A stretch of 64,000 bases of DNA from SB25 sp029560875 (GCA_035388225.1 DAOOPM010000002.1:124001-188000); one strand, 5' to 3'. Counted from the stretch's first letter, positions 1 through 8,348 are shown. Notes: generated by a model not told the origin, from the sequence alone. Numbers and translations are program-made.

Positions 1-2
1 TT

Positions 3-266
3 ACTGTAAACATCATCGGAAGCTTTGTAATTGGATTGGTTTTTGGACTTTCGGAGCGGAGCAATATTCTTACATCTGAGTGGCGTTTATTCCTTACCGT
101 TGGATTATGTGGAGGTTTTACAACGTTCTCGTCGCTTAGCAACGATGCGTTTATTTTACTGCAAGGTCGTGAGTTTTTATCAGTATCACTATATATTTCA
201 CTTAGTTTCTTTTTAGGATTAGTAGCAGTATTTGTAGGTAGATTTATTACAACCCAAATCTTCTAG
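3..266 (+). CDS. crcB: Fluoride channel FluC/CrcB (C-terminal part, 5' end outside window)
   Basis: Only the last 87 codons are present; the reading frame is open from the left edge, so the start lies upstream. FluC is a small inner-membrane channel that exports fluoride as a dual-topology dimer. Visible here are a glycine-rich segment with an N-x-x-G-S-F pattern near the edge, followed by the family signature GGFTTFSSLSNDA, in which the TTFS stretch lines the pore, and a final hydrophobic helix. The next gene, two bases downstream, is a DUF190 protein, a common partner of crcB. No fluoride riboswitch can be looked for because the 5' region is missing. Confidence 0.9.
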   Translation, partial: TVNIIGSFVIGLVFGLSERSNILTSEWRLFLTVGLCGGFTTFSSLSNDAFILLQGREFLSVSLYISLSFFLGLVAVFVGRFITTQIF

Positions 267-268
267 CC

Positions 269-628
269 ATGAAAAATAACTCAACAGCACTTAGGTTAAG
301 AATCTATATTAGTTCTACCGATAAAATTGATAATTCACTTCTAAGCGAACAGTTGGTTTATCAAGCTAGAGAATTCGAATTGGCCGGGGCAACGGTTTTT
401 AAAGGGATTATTGGCTATGGAGCCAGCTCTGTAATTCATTCCTATAAGTTTTGGGAAGTATCGGAAAAAGTACCTGTAGTGTTAGAGATTGTTGATGAGG
501 AATCAAAAGTATTATCCTTCTTCGACTCTATCAAGCCAATGCTTGAAACTATGCGATATGGCTGCCTTGTTACTGCCGAAAAAGTTGATGTGCTGTATTA
601 CAAATCAGGCGAAAAGAGGTTTCTGTAA
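269..628 (+). CDS. DUF190 family protein, PII-like
   Basis: 119 aa, full family length. DUF190 proteins have a ferredoxin-like fold related to PII signalling proteins and are often encoded next to crcB; their biochemical role is not established. The start of the protein (LRLRIYISSTDKIDN) and the segment AGATVFKGIIGYG followed by a PVVLEIVD strand match the family pattern. The start ATG lies two bases after the crcB stop codon, so the two genes are almost certainly cotranscribed. A link to fluoride handling is inferred only from the gene order. Confidence 0.85.
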   Translation: MKNNSTALRLRIYISSTDKIDNSLLSEQLVYQAREFELAGATVFKGIIGYGASSVIHSYKFWEVSEKVPVVLEIVDEESKVLSFFDSIKPMLETMRYGCLVTAEKVDVLYYKSGEKRFL

Positions 629-669
629 GAAGTATTATCAACTTCTTTGCTTTTAACAAGATTTAACCC

Positions 670-704
670 AGCAACCATCAGTTATCAACCTTTAACTGTC
701 AACT
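670..704. repeat. Degenerate heptamer array A (5 units)
   Basis: Between the DUF190 gene and tig the sequence falls into consecutive 7-base units AGCAACC, ATCAGTT, ATCAACC, TTTAACT, GTCAACT, with rough consensus RTCAACY. The register holds for five units. Other heptamer arrays with different unit sequences occur near 8314, 19429 and 26113. Confidence 0.55.
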
Positions 705-719
705 ATTTAAACATTCTAC

Positions 720-750
720 TTGTTTGTTAAAGTGCATTTTCCTACATTTG
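720..750 (+). promoter_or_regulatory. Bacteroidota-type promoter for tig
   Basis: TTG at 720-722 and TACATTTG at 743-750 are separated by 20 bases, matching the -33 TTG / -7 TAnnTTTG pattern of the Bacteroidota housekeeping sigma factor. Transcription would start near 757, giving a leader of about 60 bases before the tig ATG. Confidence 0.6.
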
Positions 751-819
751 CACCCTCAAAATTTCCACATTGCATTTTGAGCAAAAATCCTAGTATTAAA
801 GCAATTAAATATATCAACA

Positions 820-2169
820 ATGAATATAGTAAGAGAGGATATCGATGCACTTAACACCACAGTGCGCGTTAGTATTGAGAAAGCCGATTACGCCGAGAAG
901 GTTAGTAAAGCCCTAAAAGAGCAACGCAAAAAAGCTGTTATCAAAGGATTCCGTCCGGGTATGGCTCCTGAGTCATTAATCCACAAAATGTACTACAAGT
1001 ATATTTTGGTTGAGGAAGTTTCCAGAATGGCTAGCGATAAACTTTTCGATTTTATTCAGGAGAATAAAATCAGAACACTTGGCGAGCCTCTTCCAAGTGA
1101 GAATCAATCGAAAATCAACTGGGATACCGAAGAAAACTTTGAGTTGGCTTGGGATTTAGGTATTGCTCCTGAGTTTGATTTAAAATTCGGCAAAAAGGAT
1201 AAATTCCCTTACTATACAATCCTTGCAAACGACGAAATCAGAAAGAATTTCACCGATAGTCACCGTAACCGTCACGGCAAATATGAGCCTGTAAAGAAAA
1301 CCGACGATAAAGGTCTTGTTAAGGCTACCCTTTCTGAACTTAACGAAGATGAGTCTCCACGTGAGAATGGCGTTACCGTTGAGGGTGCTTCTATTTCTGT
1401 GGCTTTAGTTGCCGACGAGGCTGAGCGCAAGAAACTTATTGGCGTTAAGGTAGGCGATGTGGTTGTTATTGACACTTTCAAGGCATTTCCAAATCCAGCC
1501 GATAGAGCCGCATTACTACACATAAAAAAAGAGGAACTTGATGGCGTTCAACCTCTATTCCAGTTAACCATTACAGAGACAATGGCTTTTGTTGCTGCTG
1601 AGTTAAATCAGGAGTTTTTCGATAAGGTTTACGGCGAAGGTGTAGTTGCATCGGAGGAGGAGTTCAACAAGAAAATTGACGAGGAAATTGAGCGCAATCT
1701 TAAACTTGAAGGCGATGCTCGTTTTGCTATCGATATCAAGGATAAAATGCTTGATAAACTTAAAATTGAACTTCCAAAAGAATTCCTAATTCGTTGGTTA
1801 ATTGCAATTAACGAGGGTAAATTTACCCGCGAGCAAATCGAGTCTGAGTTCCCTCTATTTGAGAAAGATTTGCAATGGCAGTTGGTTAGCAACAAGGTTG
1901 CCGAGGAGCAAAAATTTGCCGTAACCGAGGAGGAGATGCGCGAGTTTGCAATGGGTTATGCTCGTAGCCAGTTTGCTTCTTATGGAATGACATTCCTACC
2001 TGAGGAGTACATTGCTCGCTACGCTAACGATATCCTTAAGAACAGGGAGGAAGTTAAGAAAATTCACGAGCGTTTGCTCGATAAAAAGGTTGTTGATTGG
2101 TTCAAGGAGAATGTTACCCTCGATACCAAAGAGGTTACCGTTGACGAATTCAACAAACTTCAGAATTAG
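820..2169 (+). CDS. tig: Trigger factor, ribosome-associated chaperone
   Basis: 449 aa, usual length. Trigger factor binds ribosomal protein L23 at the exit tunnel and shields nascent chains. The N-terminal ribosome-binding domain (about 1-130) carries the GFRPGMAP loop, the diverged counterpart of the GFRxGKxP signature, so the normally conserved Lys is Met here. A prolyl-isomerase-like middle domain follows (about 150-245), then a helical, charged C-terminal substrate-binding domain to the end. It is followed by clpP and clpX, the classic tig-clpP-clpX order, although terminator-like hairpins separate all three genes, so each may also be transcribed on its own. The start is ATG with an AT-rich upstream region and no Shine-Dalgarno site. 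Confidence 0.95.
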   Translation: MNIVREDIDALNTTVRVSIEKADYAEKVSKALKEQRKKAVIKGFRPGMAPESLIHKMYYKYILVEEVSRMASDKLFDFIQENKIRTLGEPLPSENQSKINWDTEENFELAWDLGIAPEFDLKFGKKDKFPYYTILANDEIRKNFTDSHRNRHGKYEPVKKTDDKGLVKATLSELNEDESPRENGVTVEGASISVALVADEAERKKLIGVKVGDVVVIDTFKAFPNPADRAALLHIKKEELDGVQPLFQLTITETMAFVAAELNQEFFDKVYGEGVVASEEEFNKKIDEEIERNLKLEGDARFAIDIKDKMLDKLKIELPKEFLIRWLIAINEGKFTREQIESEFPLFEKDLQWQLVSNKVAEEQKFAVTEEEMREFAMGYARSQFASYGMTFLPEEYIARYANDILKNREEVKKIHERLLDKKVVDWFKENVTLDTKEVTVDEFNKLQN

Positions 2170-2190
2170 TATATAAAGTTGCGACAACGA

Positions 2191-2220
2191 CCTTCCAACG
2201 TCCTTAGGACATGGAAGCGT
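2191..2220. repeat. REP-like palindrome, copy 1
   Basis: A 30-base imperfect palindrome in which CTTCCA pairs with TGGAAG and GTCC with GGAC around a TTA loop. A near-identical copy in the same orientation lies at 3211-3240. The copies differ at about four positions, mainly near the loop. Both are intergenic and on either side of clpP. Confidence 0.75.
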
Positions 2221-2236
2221 CACAATCAAATATTCG

Positions 2237-2267
2237 AACCGGCAGAAGAAATTTTGCCGGTTTTTGT
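2237..2267 (+). terminator. Intrinsic terminator after tig
   Basis: AACCGGCA (2237-2244) pairs with TGCCGGTT (2255-2262) around a 10-base loop and runs into a T-rich tract. It follows the REP-like palindrome and would end the tig transcript. Confidence 0.75.
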
Positions 2268-2415
2268 TTGCCCTTTCAACTTGTTTAATTGATGCAAATT
2301 ACATACATTAGATTCTGATTTGACCCAACAATCTGAATATAAAATCTACAAAATCAACAATTACTTGCTATATTGCGTTATCAAAAAACAGAATAAATAA
2401 TTAAAACATATTGCT

Positions 2416-3087
2416 ATGACAGAATTTGAAAAATACGCCATTAAGCATCGCGGAGTGAGTAGTTTGTCGATGCACCAATTTAAGTCGGTACACAGCAGCT
2501 ACATTTCACCAACAATTATTGAGGAACGTCAGTTAAACATTGCTACAATGGACGTATTCTCCCGTCTTATGATGGATAGAATAATCTTCCTTGGTGTGCC
2601 AATTAACGACGATGTGGCAAACATCATTCAGGCTCAATTGCTTTTCCTTGAATCTACCGACCCATCAAAGGATATTCAAATTTACTTGAACTCTCCTGGG
2701 GGTTCAGTTTACGCTGGTTTGGGTATTTACGACACTATGCAGTATATCAGCTCCGATGTCGCAACAATATGCACAGGTATGGCTGCATCAATGGCTGCAG
2801 TTCTTTTAACTGCTGGCGAAAAAGGCAAACGTACTGCATTACCTCACTCGCGTGTAATGATTCACCAACCAATGGGTGGAGCTGAGGGACAGGCATCGGA
2901 TATCGAAATTACAACCCGCGAAATATTAAAGTTACGCGATGAATTGTACGATATTGTAGCTAAACACTCTGGTAATCCTATTGAGCGTATCCGCAAGGAT
3001 TCTGACCGTGATTACTGGATGACCGCTCAGGAAGCCCTTGAGTACGGTATGATAGATGAGATTTTACAACGTGCAAAAAAAGAGTAA
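2416..3087 (+). CDS. clpP: ATP-dependent Clp protease proteolytic subunit
   Basis: 223 aa serine protease that forms a double heptameric barrel and degrades substrates fed by ClpX. The catalytic triad is visible: Ser125 in GMAASMAAVL, His150 in MIHQPMGG, and Asp199 in the DSDRD segment, with the same spacing as the E. coli enzyme. The N-terminus is about 25-30 residues longer than in short ClpPs, and this may be a propeptide removed on assembly. The gene lies between tig and clpX, flanked by two copies of a REP-like palindrome and followed by a strong terminator. Confidence 0.96.
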   Translation: MTEFEKYAIKHRGVSSLSMHQFKSVHSSYISPTIIEERQLNIATMDVFSRLMMDRIIFLGVPINDDVANIIQAQLLFLESTDPSKDIQIYLNSPGGSVYAGLGIYDTMQYISSDVATICTGMAASMAAVLLTAGEKGKRTALPHSRVMIHQPMGGAEGQASDIEITTREILKLRDELYDIVAKHSGNPIERIRKDSDRDYWMTAQEALEYGMIDEILQRAKKE

Positions 3088-3106
3088 ACGATTATCAATA
3101 ATGATT

Positions 3107-3132
3107 AAGCGCCTTAGGGCGCTTTTCTTTTA
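3107..3132 (+). terminator. Intrinsic terminator after clpP
   Basis: AAGCGCC (3107-3113) pairs perfectly with GGCGCTT (3118-3124) over a short loop, followed by TTTTCTTTT. It lies 20 bases after the clpP stop codon. Confidence 0.85.
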
Positions 3133-3210
3133 AACAATACTACTACAATGTTGTTTCGTTATTATACCTATTAACGTTGTTGTGTTTTACAGACGACGCC
3201 ATGACTAATA

Positions 3211-3240
3211 CCTTCCAACGTCCGTAAGACTTGGAAGCGT
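3211..3240. repeat. REP-like palindrome, copy 2
   Basis: Second copy of the 30-base palindrome at 2191, same orientation. CTTCCAA pairs with TTGGAAG and GTC with GAC. In this copy the outer stem is longer by one pair because TT replaces AT, which supports pairing rather than chance similarity. It lies between the clpP terminator and clpX. Confidence 0.75.
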
Positions 3241-3295
3241 CAATATTGATTGTATTGAGTTTTCGGATTAATTCTTAAACCCCGATAATTTATAT

Positions 3296-3303
3296 TAACT
3301 TTG
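3296..3303 (+). promoter_or_regulatory. -7 promoter box for clpX
   Basis: TAACTTTG matches TAnnTTTG. No convincing -33 TTG lies at the expected distance, so only the -7 element is claimed. It is 26 bases upstream of the clpX ATG and downstream of the clpP terminator, where an independent clpX promoter is expected. Confidence 0.5.
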
Positions 3304-3329
3304 TAGCGGTATATCAAGTATCTATTAAC

Positions 3330-4553
3330 ATGAAAAACACCGATAAATGTTCGTTCTGCGGACGCGATAGGAAAGAGGTTAAACTCCTTATTTCAGGGAT
3401 GGATGGTTTTATTTGCGATTTATGCGCCGAGCAGGCCAACCTGATTGTTAAGGAAGAACTCAAGAAGAAGGGCGATTTTAAACTGCAGCAGAGCAAACTA
3501 CTTAAACCTATTGAAATTAAGAAATTTCTCGACCAATACGTGATTGGTCAGGATGAGGCAAAAAAATATCTTTCTGTGGCTGTTTACAACCACTACAAAA
3601 GACTTTTACAAACCGATAAAGGCGACGATGTTGAGATTGAAAAATCGAACATCCTTTTGGTTGGTGAAACCGGAACAGGAAAAACCTTATTGGCTCGCAC
3701 TATTGCACGAATGCTTCACGTTCCATTCACAATTGTAGATGCTACTGTGCTTACCGAGGCTGGTTACGTTGGTGAGGATGTGGAGAGCATTTTAACAAGA
3801 TTGCTACAGGCGGCTGACTACAATGTTGAAGCGGCCGAAAAAGGAATAGTTTTTATTGATGAGATTGATAAAATTGCTCGCAAAGGCGATAATCCTTCAA
3901 TTACCCGTGATGTTTCTGGAGAAGGTGTTCAGCAAGCAATGCTCAAACTTCTTGAGGGCTCTGTAGTTAATGTTCCACCTCAAGGCGGACGAAAACATCC
4001 TGAGCAAAAAATGATTGCCGTTGATACCAAGAATATCCTTTTTATCTGTGGAGGTGCATTTGAGGGTATTCAGAAGAAAATTGCTCAGCGTTTAAACACT
4101 ACCATTGTTGGCTACGGTGCAAGCAAAACCCGTGAGGTAATTGATAAAGATAACCTTTTGCAGTACATTTCTCCACAAGATATGCGTGCTTTCGGTTTAA
4201 TTCCGGAGATTATTGGACGTTTGCCAGTAATCACCTACTTAAATCCTTTGGATAAACATGCTTTGCGCGATATTCTTACTGAGCCAAAGAATGCTATTAT
4301 CAAACAGTACGTCAAACTGTTCGATTATGATAGTATTCACCTTAAGTTTGAAAATGATGTACTAGACTACATTGTTGATAAGGCTGTGGAATTTAAGTTA
4401 GGAGCACGTGGTTTGCGTTCAATTTGCGAAGCAATTATGATTGATGCAATGTTTGAACTTCCAACGGGCGAGCATAAGGAGATGGTGGTAACCTCGGAGT
4501 ATGCTCACGAGAAGTTGGAAAAATCGAACCTTAAACGATTAAGAGCAGCGTAG
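3330..4553 (+). CDS. clpX: ATP-dependent unfoldase ClpX
   Basis: 407 aa AAA+ unfoldase that recognises substrates and threads them into ClpP. The N-terminal zinc-binding domain has Cys7, Cys10, Cys29 and Cys32. Walker A GETGTGKT is at 112-119, the GYVG pore loop at 145-148, Walker B VFIDEID at about 174-180, and the sensor-2 GARGLRS near residue 350. The ClpP-docking tripeptide that is IGF in E. coli reads VGY here (TTIVGYGAS). I believe VG-aromatic variants are usual in this phylum. The stop codon is separated by one base from the stop of the convergent folA. Confidence 0.96.
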   Translation: MKNTDKCSFCGRDRKEVKLLISGMDGFICDLCAEQANLIVKEELKKKGDFKLQQSKLLKPIEIKKFLDQYVIGQDEAKKYLSVAVYNHYKRLLQTDKGDDVEIEKSNILLVGETGTGKTLLARTIARMLHVPFTIVDATVLTEAGYVGEDVESILTRLLQAADYNVEAAEKGIVFIDEIDKIARKGDNPSITRDVSGEGVQQAMLKLLEGSVVNVPPQGGRKHPEQKMIAVDTKNILFICGGAFEGIQKKIAQRLNTTIVGYGASKTREVIDKDNLLQYISPQDMRAFGLIPEIIGRLPVITYLNPLDKHALRDILTEPKNAIIKQYVKLFDYDSIHLKFENDVLDYIVDKAVEFKLGARGLRSICEAIMIDAMFELPTGEHKEMVVTSEYAHEKLEKSNLKRLRAA

Positions 4554-4554
4554 G

Positions 4555-5034
4555 CTACTTACGAACATAATCTAAAAAAGTATAGCCCAACCCATCTGAG
4601 GTTGGGTTTCCTTTCTGCTCAAGAACCAGATTCCACTCATTGAAATTGATAGCAGGGAAAGTGGTGTCGCCTTCAAAATTCTTGTGAACTGTTGTAAGGT
4701 AAAGCTTATTTGCCAACGGCAAAGCTTGACGGTACAACTCACCCCCTCCAACAACAAAAATCTCGCTTTCATCCTTTGTTATTTCCAGCGCCTCGTTAAG
4801 TGAGTTTACAATAACGCAACCTTCAATTTTTAAATCTGGATTATGTGAAATTACAATATTTCGTCTATTTGGAAGCGGCCTGCCAATACTCTCGAAGGTT
4901 TTGCGACCCATAATAATGCTATGTCCTGATGTTAGCGCCTTAAAGCGCTTTAAATCTTCTGATATATGCCATAGTAACTGGTTGTTTCCACCAATCACCC
5001 AATTCTCAGCCACTGCAACTATAATTGATATCAT
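4555..5034 (-). CDS. folA: Dihydrofolate reductase
   Basis: 159 aa, standard length. It reduces dihydrofolate to tetrahydrofolate with NADPH, regenerating the cofactor used up by thymidylate synthase. Typical signatures are the N-terminal SIIVAVAENWVIGG strand, the LLWHISEDLKRFK segment with the substrate-binding acidic residue (E or D at this helix), the IIMGRKTFESIG NADPH motif and VGGGELYRQAL. It is the last gene of a minus-strand run thyA, membrane protein, folA, with a 26-base gap to the gene before it. It converges on clpX with one base between stop codons. Confidence 0.96.
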   Translation of the reverse strand: MISIIVAVAENWVIGGNNQLLWHISEDLKRFKALTSGHSIIMGRKTFESIGRPLPNRRNIVISHNPDLKIEGCVIVNSLNEALEITKDESEIFVVGGGELYRQALPLANKLYLTTVHKNFEGDTTFPAINFNEWNLVLEQKGNPTSDGLGYTFLDYVRK

Positions 5035-5060
5035 TTTAAAAATTTCAAGAGTTTAACAAA

Positions 5061-6452
5061 CTACTTTTTTACAATCAATCCATAAATGGTTTTAAATAGA
5101 ATGGAATAGTTCTTTGCCAAAATAACAATAACTGCAAATGGCAACAACCAAACTATTCGCGCCTGATATCTTTCGTAAGGACAATTTAAACCTGCTGTTA
5201 TAAATGAATTGACTATAATTGCCATGGCTACAAATAGTATAAACAGTATTGTTTTTGGAGCAATTTTTAAAAATACTGAACTGGCAAAAATCAAAATAAA
5301 AAACAACAAACAAGCAATTAAGACTACAAAGTTTATCCGATTTAGAACGTCAAACTTCAACTCAACTCCGTTCCATATATTTTGCTTGCTGTTCAAGTAA
5401 TTATTCAACTCGGAGTTGAATCGCCAATGAATCTGGCCATAAGGGGCACTGCCCTCGTTGTATGCCGATAAGCCGGAGCCTATATCATTACGTGTTAATT
5501 GAATTAACCCATAAGAAGCAGACCTATAAACATTCATAAATAGATATTTAGGCCTAGTTAAGGTTGTGCTAATTATCTTTGAGTACTCCTCTTTGCTTCC
5601 TAACCAACCGCCGCAACTGTCTACGATGTGTGAGTTCCAAATAAACGAAGCTGCATCATTGGGAAGAGAATCCTTAAATTGGCATAACTTACAATCCTTG
5701 AACTCTGGCGAGTTGCAATTTTCATTCAAAAACTTTTTAAGGATACCTGTGTCGTTCAAGTGCGACATCAAGAATACGTGTGAACCTTTTGAAAGTATAA
5801 ATTGTCGTTCAATTATGTAGTTAAGTGTTGGCAAGAACAACCAGCCAGACGCTACAATGATTGATACAACAAGGGTTCTCTTTAACCTGAAAATTGAGAA
5901 TTTATGTCTGAAAATTAATCTACAAAACAAAACCACTCCAACAATTGATGTTCCAATTAATAGATGCGAAAAGTGTGAGATAAGTGAAAATACAAGAATA
6001 AAACTTAAGAGAATGAACCCCGGATAATCTCTTTCACTCTTTAGAAGGAGAATAAAAATTACAAGAACAGAAATCGGCACTAAAAAATCGGGCATTAACT
6101 GATTTGAATACCACCCTATTCCTGTAAAAAAGACTAAAAAAAGAATTGTCCCCAGAAAGAGTTGAGTTAATCTGGCTTTTTTAAACTCAAAAAGTTTAAT
6201 GGTTTCATAAATGACAAATGATGTAATTATGTTTTGTATAATAATTACAAACCATGCCGAGTAATTAAAAGAAAAGAATCTTAAGAATAATCCATATGCG
6301 ATTGGTCTGTCGTAAGGAATAAACTTGTCAAAACCAGAATAGATATATGTTCCTGTATCGGAATAAACCAACGGATAACCATTGTATAGTCCAATTATTG
6401 AGAGCAATAATGCTCCAACACCAACAATCAGATAAGGATTGAACTTTTTCAT
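5061..6452 (-). CDS. Polytopic membrane protein of unknown function
   Basis: 463 aa with roughly ten or more hydrophobic segments spread along the chain: one at residues 9-30, a run between 60 and 200, and a cluster near the C-terminus. The first loop carries YSDTGTYIYSG and a nearby PYDRP; an acidic residue in this loop is typical of GT-C-fold glycosyltransferases, but no other diagnostic motif is visible, so that link is only a suggestion. A central soluble loop (about 230-330) holds several cysteines (NCNSPEFKDCKLCQF). It is unrelated to folate metabolism, yet it sits between thyA and folA with short gaps (9 and 26 bases), so it is probably cotranscribed with them. Confidence 0.7.
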   Translation of the reverse strand: MKKFNPYLIVGVGALLLSIIGLYNGYPLVYSDTGTYIYSGFDKFIPYDRPIAYGLFLRFFSFNYSAWFVIIIQNIITSFVIYETIKLFEFKKARLTQLFLGTILFLVFFTGIGWYSNQLMPDFLVPISVLVIFILLLKSERDYPGFILLSFILVFSLISHFSHLLIGTSIVGVVLFCRLIFRHKFSIFRLKRTLVVSIIVASGWLFLPTLNYIIERQFILSKGSHVFLMSHLNDTGILKKFLNENCNSPEFKDCKLCQFKDSLPNDAASFIWNSHIVDSCGGWLGSKEEYSKIISTTLTRPKYLFMNVYRSASYGLIQLTRNDIGSGLSAYNEGSAPYGQIHWRFNSELNNYLNSKQNIWNGVELKFDVLNRINFVVLIACLLFFILIFASSVFLKIAPKTILFILFVAMAIIVNSFITAGLNCPYERYQARIVWLLPFAVIVILAKNYSILFKTIYGLIVKK

Positions 6453-6461
6453 TTTAATAGA

Positions 6462-7256
6462 CTATACTGCAATAGCTCCTTTAATATGAGGATGTGGGTC
6501 ATATCCCTCCAGTTTAAAATCCTCAAACTTGAAGTCGAATATCGATTTAACATCAGGATTTATAATCATTTTCGGAAGCGACCTAGGCTCTCGGGTCAGT
6601 TGGAGTTTAACCTGTTCAATATGGTTTAGATAGATATGCGTATCACCCAAAGTGTGAATAAACTCACCGGGTTTCAGACCGCAAACCTGCGCCATCATCA
6701 TTGTAAGCATTGCGTACGATGCAATGTTAAATGGAACACCCAAGAATACATCAGCGCTGCGCTGGTAAAGTTGGCACGACAACTTGCCATTGGCAACATA
6801 AAACTGGAAAAGTACGTGGCAAGGGGGTAGGGCCATTTTATCGATATCGCCAACGTTCCAGGCGCAAACCAAATGCCTGCGCGAATCGGGCGATTTGGTT
6901 AACGAGTTTACAACTTGGGTAATTTGGTCGATATGCCTACCATCGGAAGCAGGCCAAGAGCGCCACTGGTAACCATAAATTGGACCGAGTTCACCATCGG
7001 GTTTTGCCCACTCGTCCCATATTGTAACGCCATTGGCGTTAAGCGACTTTACGTTGGTTTCGCCATTCAGAAACCAAAGCAGTTCGTATATGATTGATTT
7101 TAGGTGAAGTTTTTTGGTAGTAAGCAACGGAAAGCCTTTTTCAAGGTCAAAACGCATTTGATGCCCAAACACACTGATAGTTCCTGTTCCTGTTCTATCA
7201 GTCTTTTCAACTCCATTCTTCAGTATATGGTCTAGCAACTCTAAATATTGAACCAT
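6462..7256 (-). CDS. thyA: Thymidylate synthase ThyA
   Basis: 264 aa, exactly the length of the E. coli enzyme. It methylates dUMP to dTMP using methylene-tetrahydrofolate. The catalytic Cys146 lies in ALPPCHVLFQFY, the phosphate-binding arginines in TDRTGTGT and SPDSRRHLV, and the dUMP-binding HTLGDTHIYLNH and PHPHIKG segments are intact. It is the first gene of the operon that ends with folA. In many bacteria thyA and folA are directly adjacent, but here a 463 aa membrane protein intervenes. Confidence 0.97.
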   Translation of the reverse strand: MVQYLELLDHILKNGVEKTDRTGTGTISVFGHQMRFDLEKGFPLLTTKKLHLKSIIYELLWFLNGETNVKSLNANGVTIWDEWAKPDGELGPIYGYQWRSWPASDGRHIDQITQVVNSLTKSPDSRRHLVCAWNVGDIDKMALPPCHVLFQFYVANGKLSCQLYQRSADVFLGVPFNIASYAMLTMMMAQVCGLKPGEFIHTLGDTHIYLNHIEQVKLQLTREPRSLPKMIINPDVKSIFDFKFEDFKLEGYDPHPHIKGAIAV

Positions 7257-7345
7257 CGCAATAAATTTTTATGCGATAAAGTTACTAATTTGAAAATTTA
7301 GTGAAGCAGATTGTTAATATCAATTGATAAATAGTGAGACGCACA

Positions 7346-8311
7346 CTATTCGCGGTTCACAAAGAACCTCCGTCCCCAAACAACCGCAATGGCAATAATT
7401 AACCGGGGTATCATCATCCAAAGTATTGATACTCCAATTGCTGCAAAAAGCAGCAAATCCTCAAGGTTCGAATGCGATATTGCAACATGGTAGTTCAGTA
7501 AATCGGCATCTTTCTTAGTAATTCTACCCTCTTTCACCTCCTCCATCATAACTGCAGAGCCATAGGCCAAACCTAATGAGTTTGCAACAATCCAAAGAAA
7601 TGTAGTAGACTCAGGAAGTCCCATAAATTTCAACATTGGACTAAGAGGTTTTGTAAGCAATTCGATAAGTTTAAATTCCTGAAGGATTTTCTGAAGAATC
7701 ATTAAAAGTGAAACAAGGATGATAATTTTCAATATCAACCTAAACGATGAAAATACCCATCCATAAAGCAATTCAGATATACTTGAGGCAGTATGTGTAT
7801 TCGATAATAATGATACTTTCTGGCTCATATCGGGCAACAGTAGGTTTAGAATAGCTGCCGCACCAAAAGCCGCGCCTACTCTTAATGCAACCATGTGCCA
7901 AGCCTTTGAGCCAGTTTTGCTTTGAATAGTTGTTTCAATAATTAAGTTGTGAGCAATTAAACTCATCACCGCAATGATGGTTATTTCCCTTAAATCGAGG
8001 CTCAACTGCGAGAGTACTGCAATTACAGAGTAGATATTAAGTAATATTCCAGTAACAAAGGGCAATGCGGCTTCACCTCTAAGTCCAATAAGGTTGAATG
8101 CAGGTGTTAGGTGCTGAGTAACAAGTTGAATCAACCCATAATAGTTCAGAATACTAACAGCCAGAGAAACTGGGAGGGTAATTTTTAAAATCCAAATGGC
8201 TGTTTTAATTGCCTTGGGCATTGCATCCTTTACGCACTTGTATAGGCGAGAAAAAAAGAAACTAATATTTGGTTGAATAGCTTTGGCAATAGCAAATATT
8301 TTCTTTGTCAT
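7346..8311 (-). CDS. Nucleoside-recognition (Gate) domain membrane protein
   Basis: 321 aa with two copies of the Gate-type region, as in SpmA/SpmB-like proteins. The first half has the pattern LPFVTGILLNIYSVIAVLS, and the second LGLAYGSAVMMEEVKEGRI followed by DLLNYHVAISHSNLEDLLL. About eight membrane segments are expected. The transported or bound ligand is unknown; the name comes from similarity to nucleoside transporter gates, not from measured activity. It is apparently a single-gene unit between thyA and the tRNA. A heptamer array starts three bases upstream of its ATG. Confidence 0.8.
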   Translation of the reverse strand: MTKKIFAIAKAIQPNISFFFSRLYKCVKDAMPKAIKTAIWILKITLPVSLAVSILNYYGLIQLVTQHLTPAFNLIGLRGEAALPFVTGILLNIYSVIAVLSQLSLDLREITIIAVMSLIAHNLIIETTIQSKTGSKAWHMVALRVGAAFGAAAILNLLLPDMSQKVSLLSNTHTASSISELLYGWVFSSFRLILKIIILVSLLMILQKILQEFKLIELLTKPLSPMLKFMGLPESTTFLWIVANSLGLAYGSAVMMEEVKEGRITKKDADLLNYHVAISHSNLEDLLLFAAIGVSILWMMIPRLIIAIAVVWGRRFFVNRE

Positions 8312-8313
8312 TA

Positions 8314-8348
8314 TTTCAGATTCAAGATTTCAGACTCTAGAGAATAGA
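8314..8348. repeat. Degenerate heptamer array B (5 units)
   Basis: Consecutive 7-base units TTTCAGA, TTCAAGA, TTTCAGA, CTCTAGA, GAATAGA. On the opposite strand they read TCTATTC, TCTAGAG, TCTGAAA, TCTTGAA, TCTGAAA. That strand's consensus TCTGAAA is close to array C at 19429 (TCTGATG, TCTGATA, TCTTGAG). It lies immediately upstream of the Gate-protein ATG. Confidence 0.6.

Noticed and set aside
670..704. Possible CRISPR array
   Set aside because: The repeat unit is seven bases with no spacers, and no cas genes are in the window.
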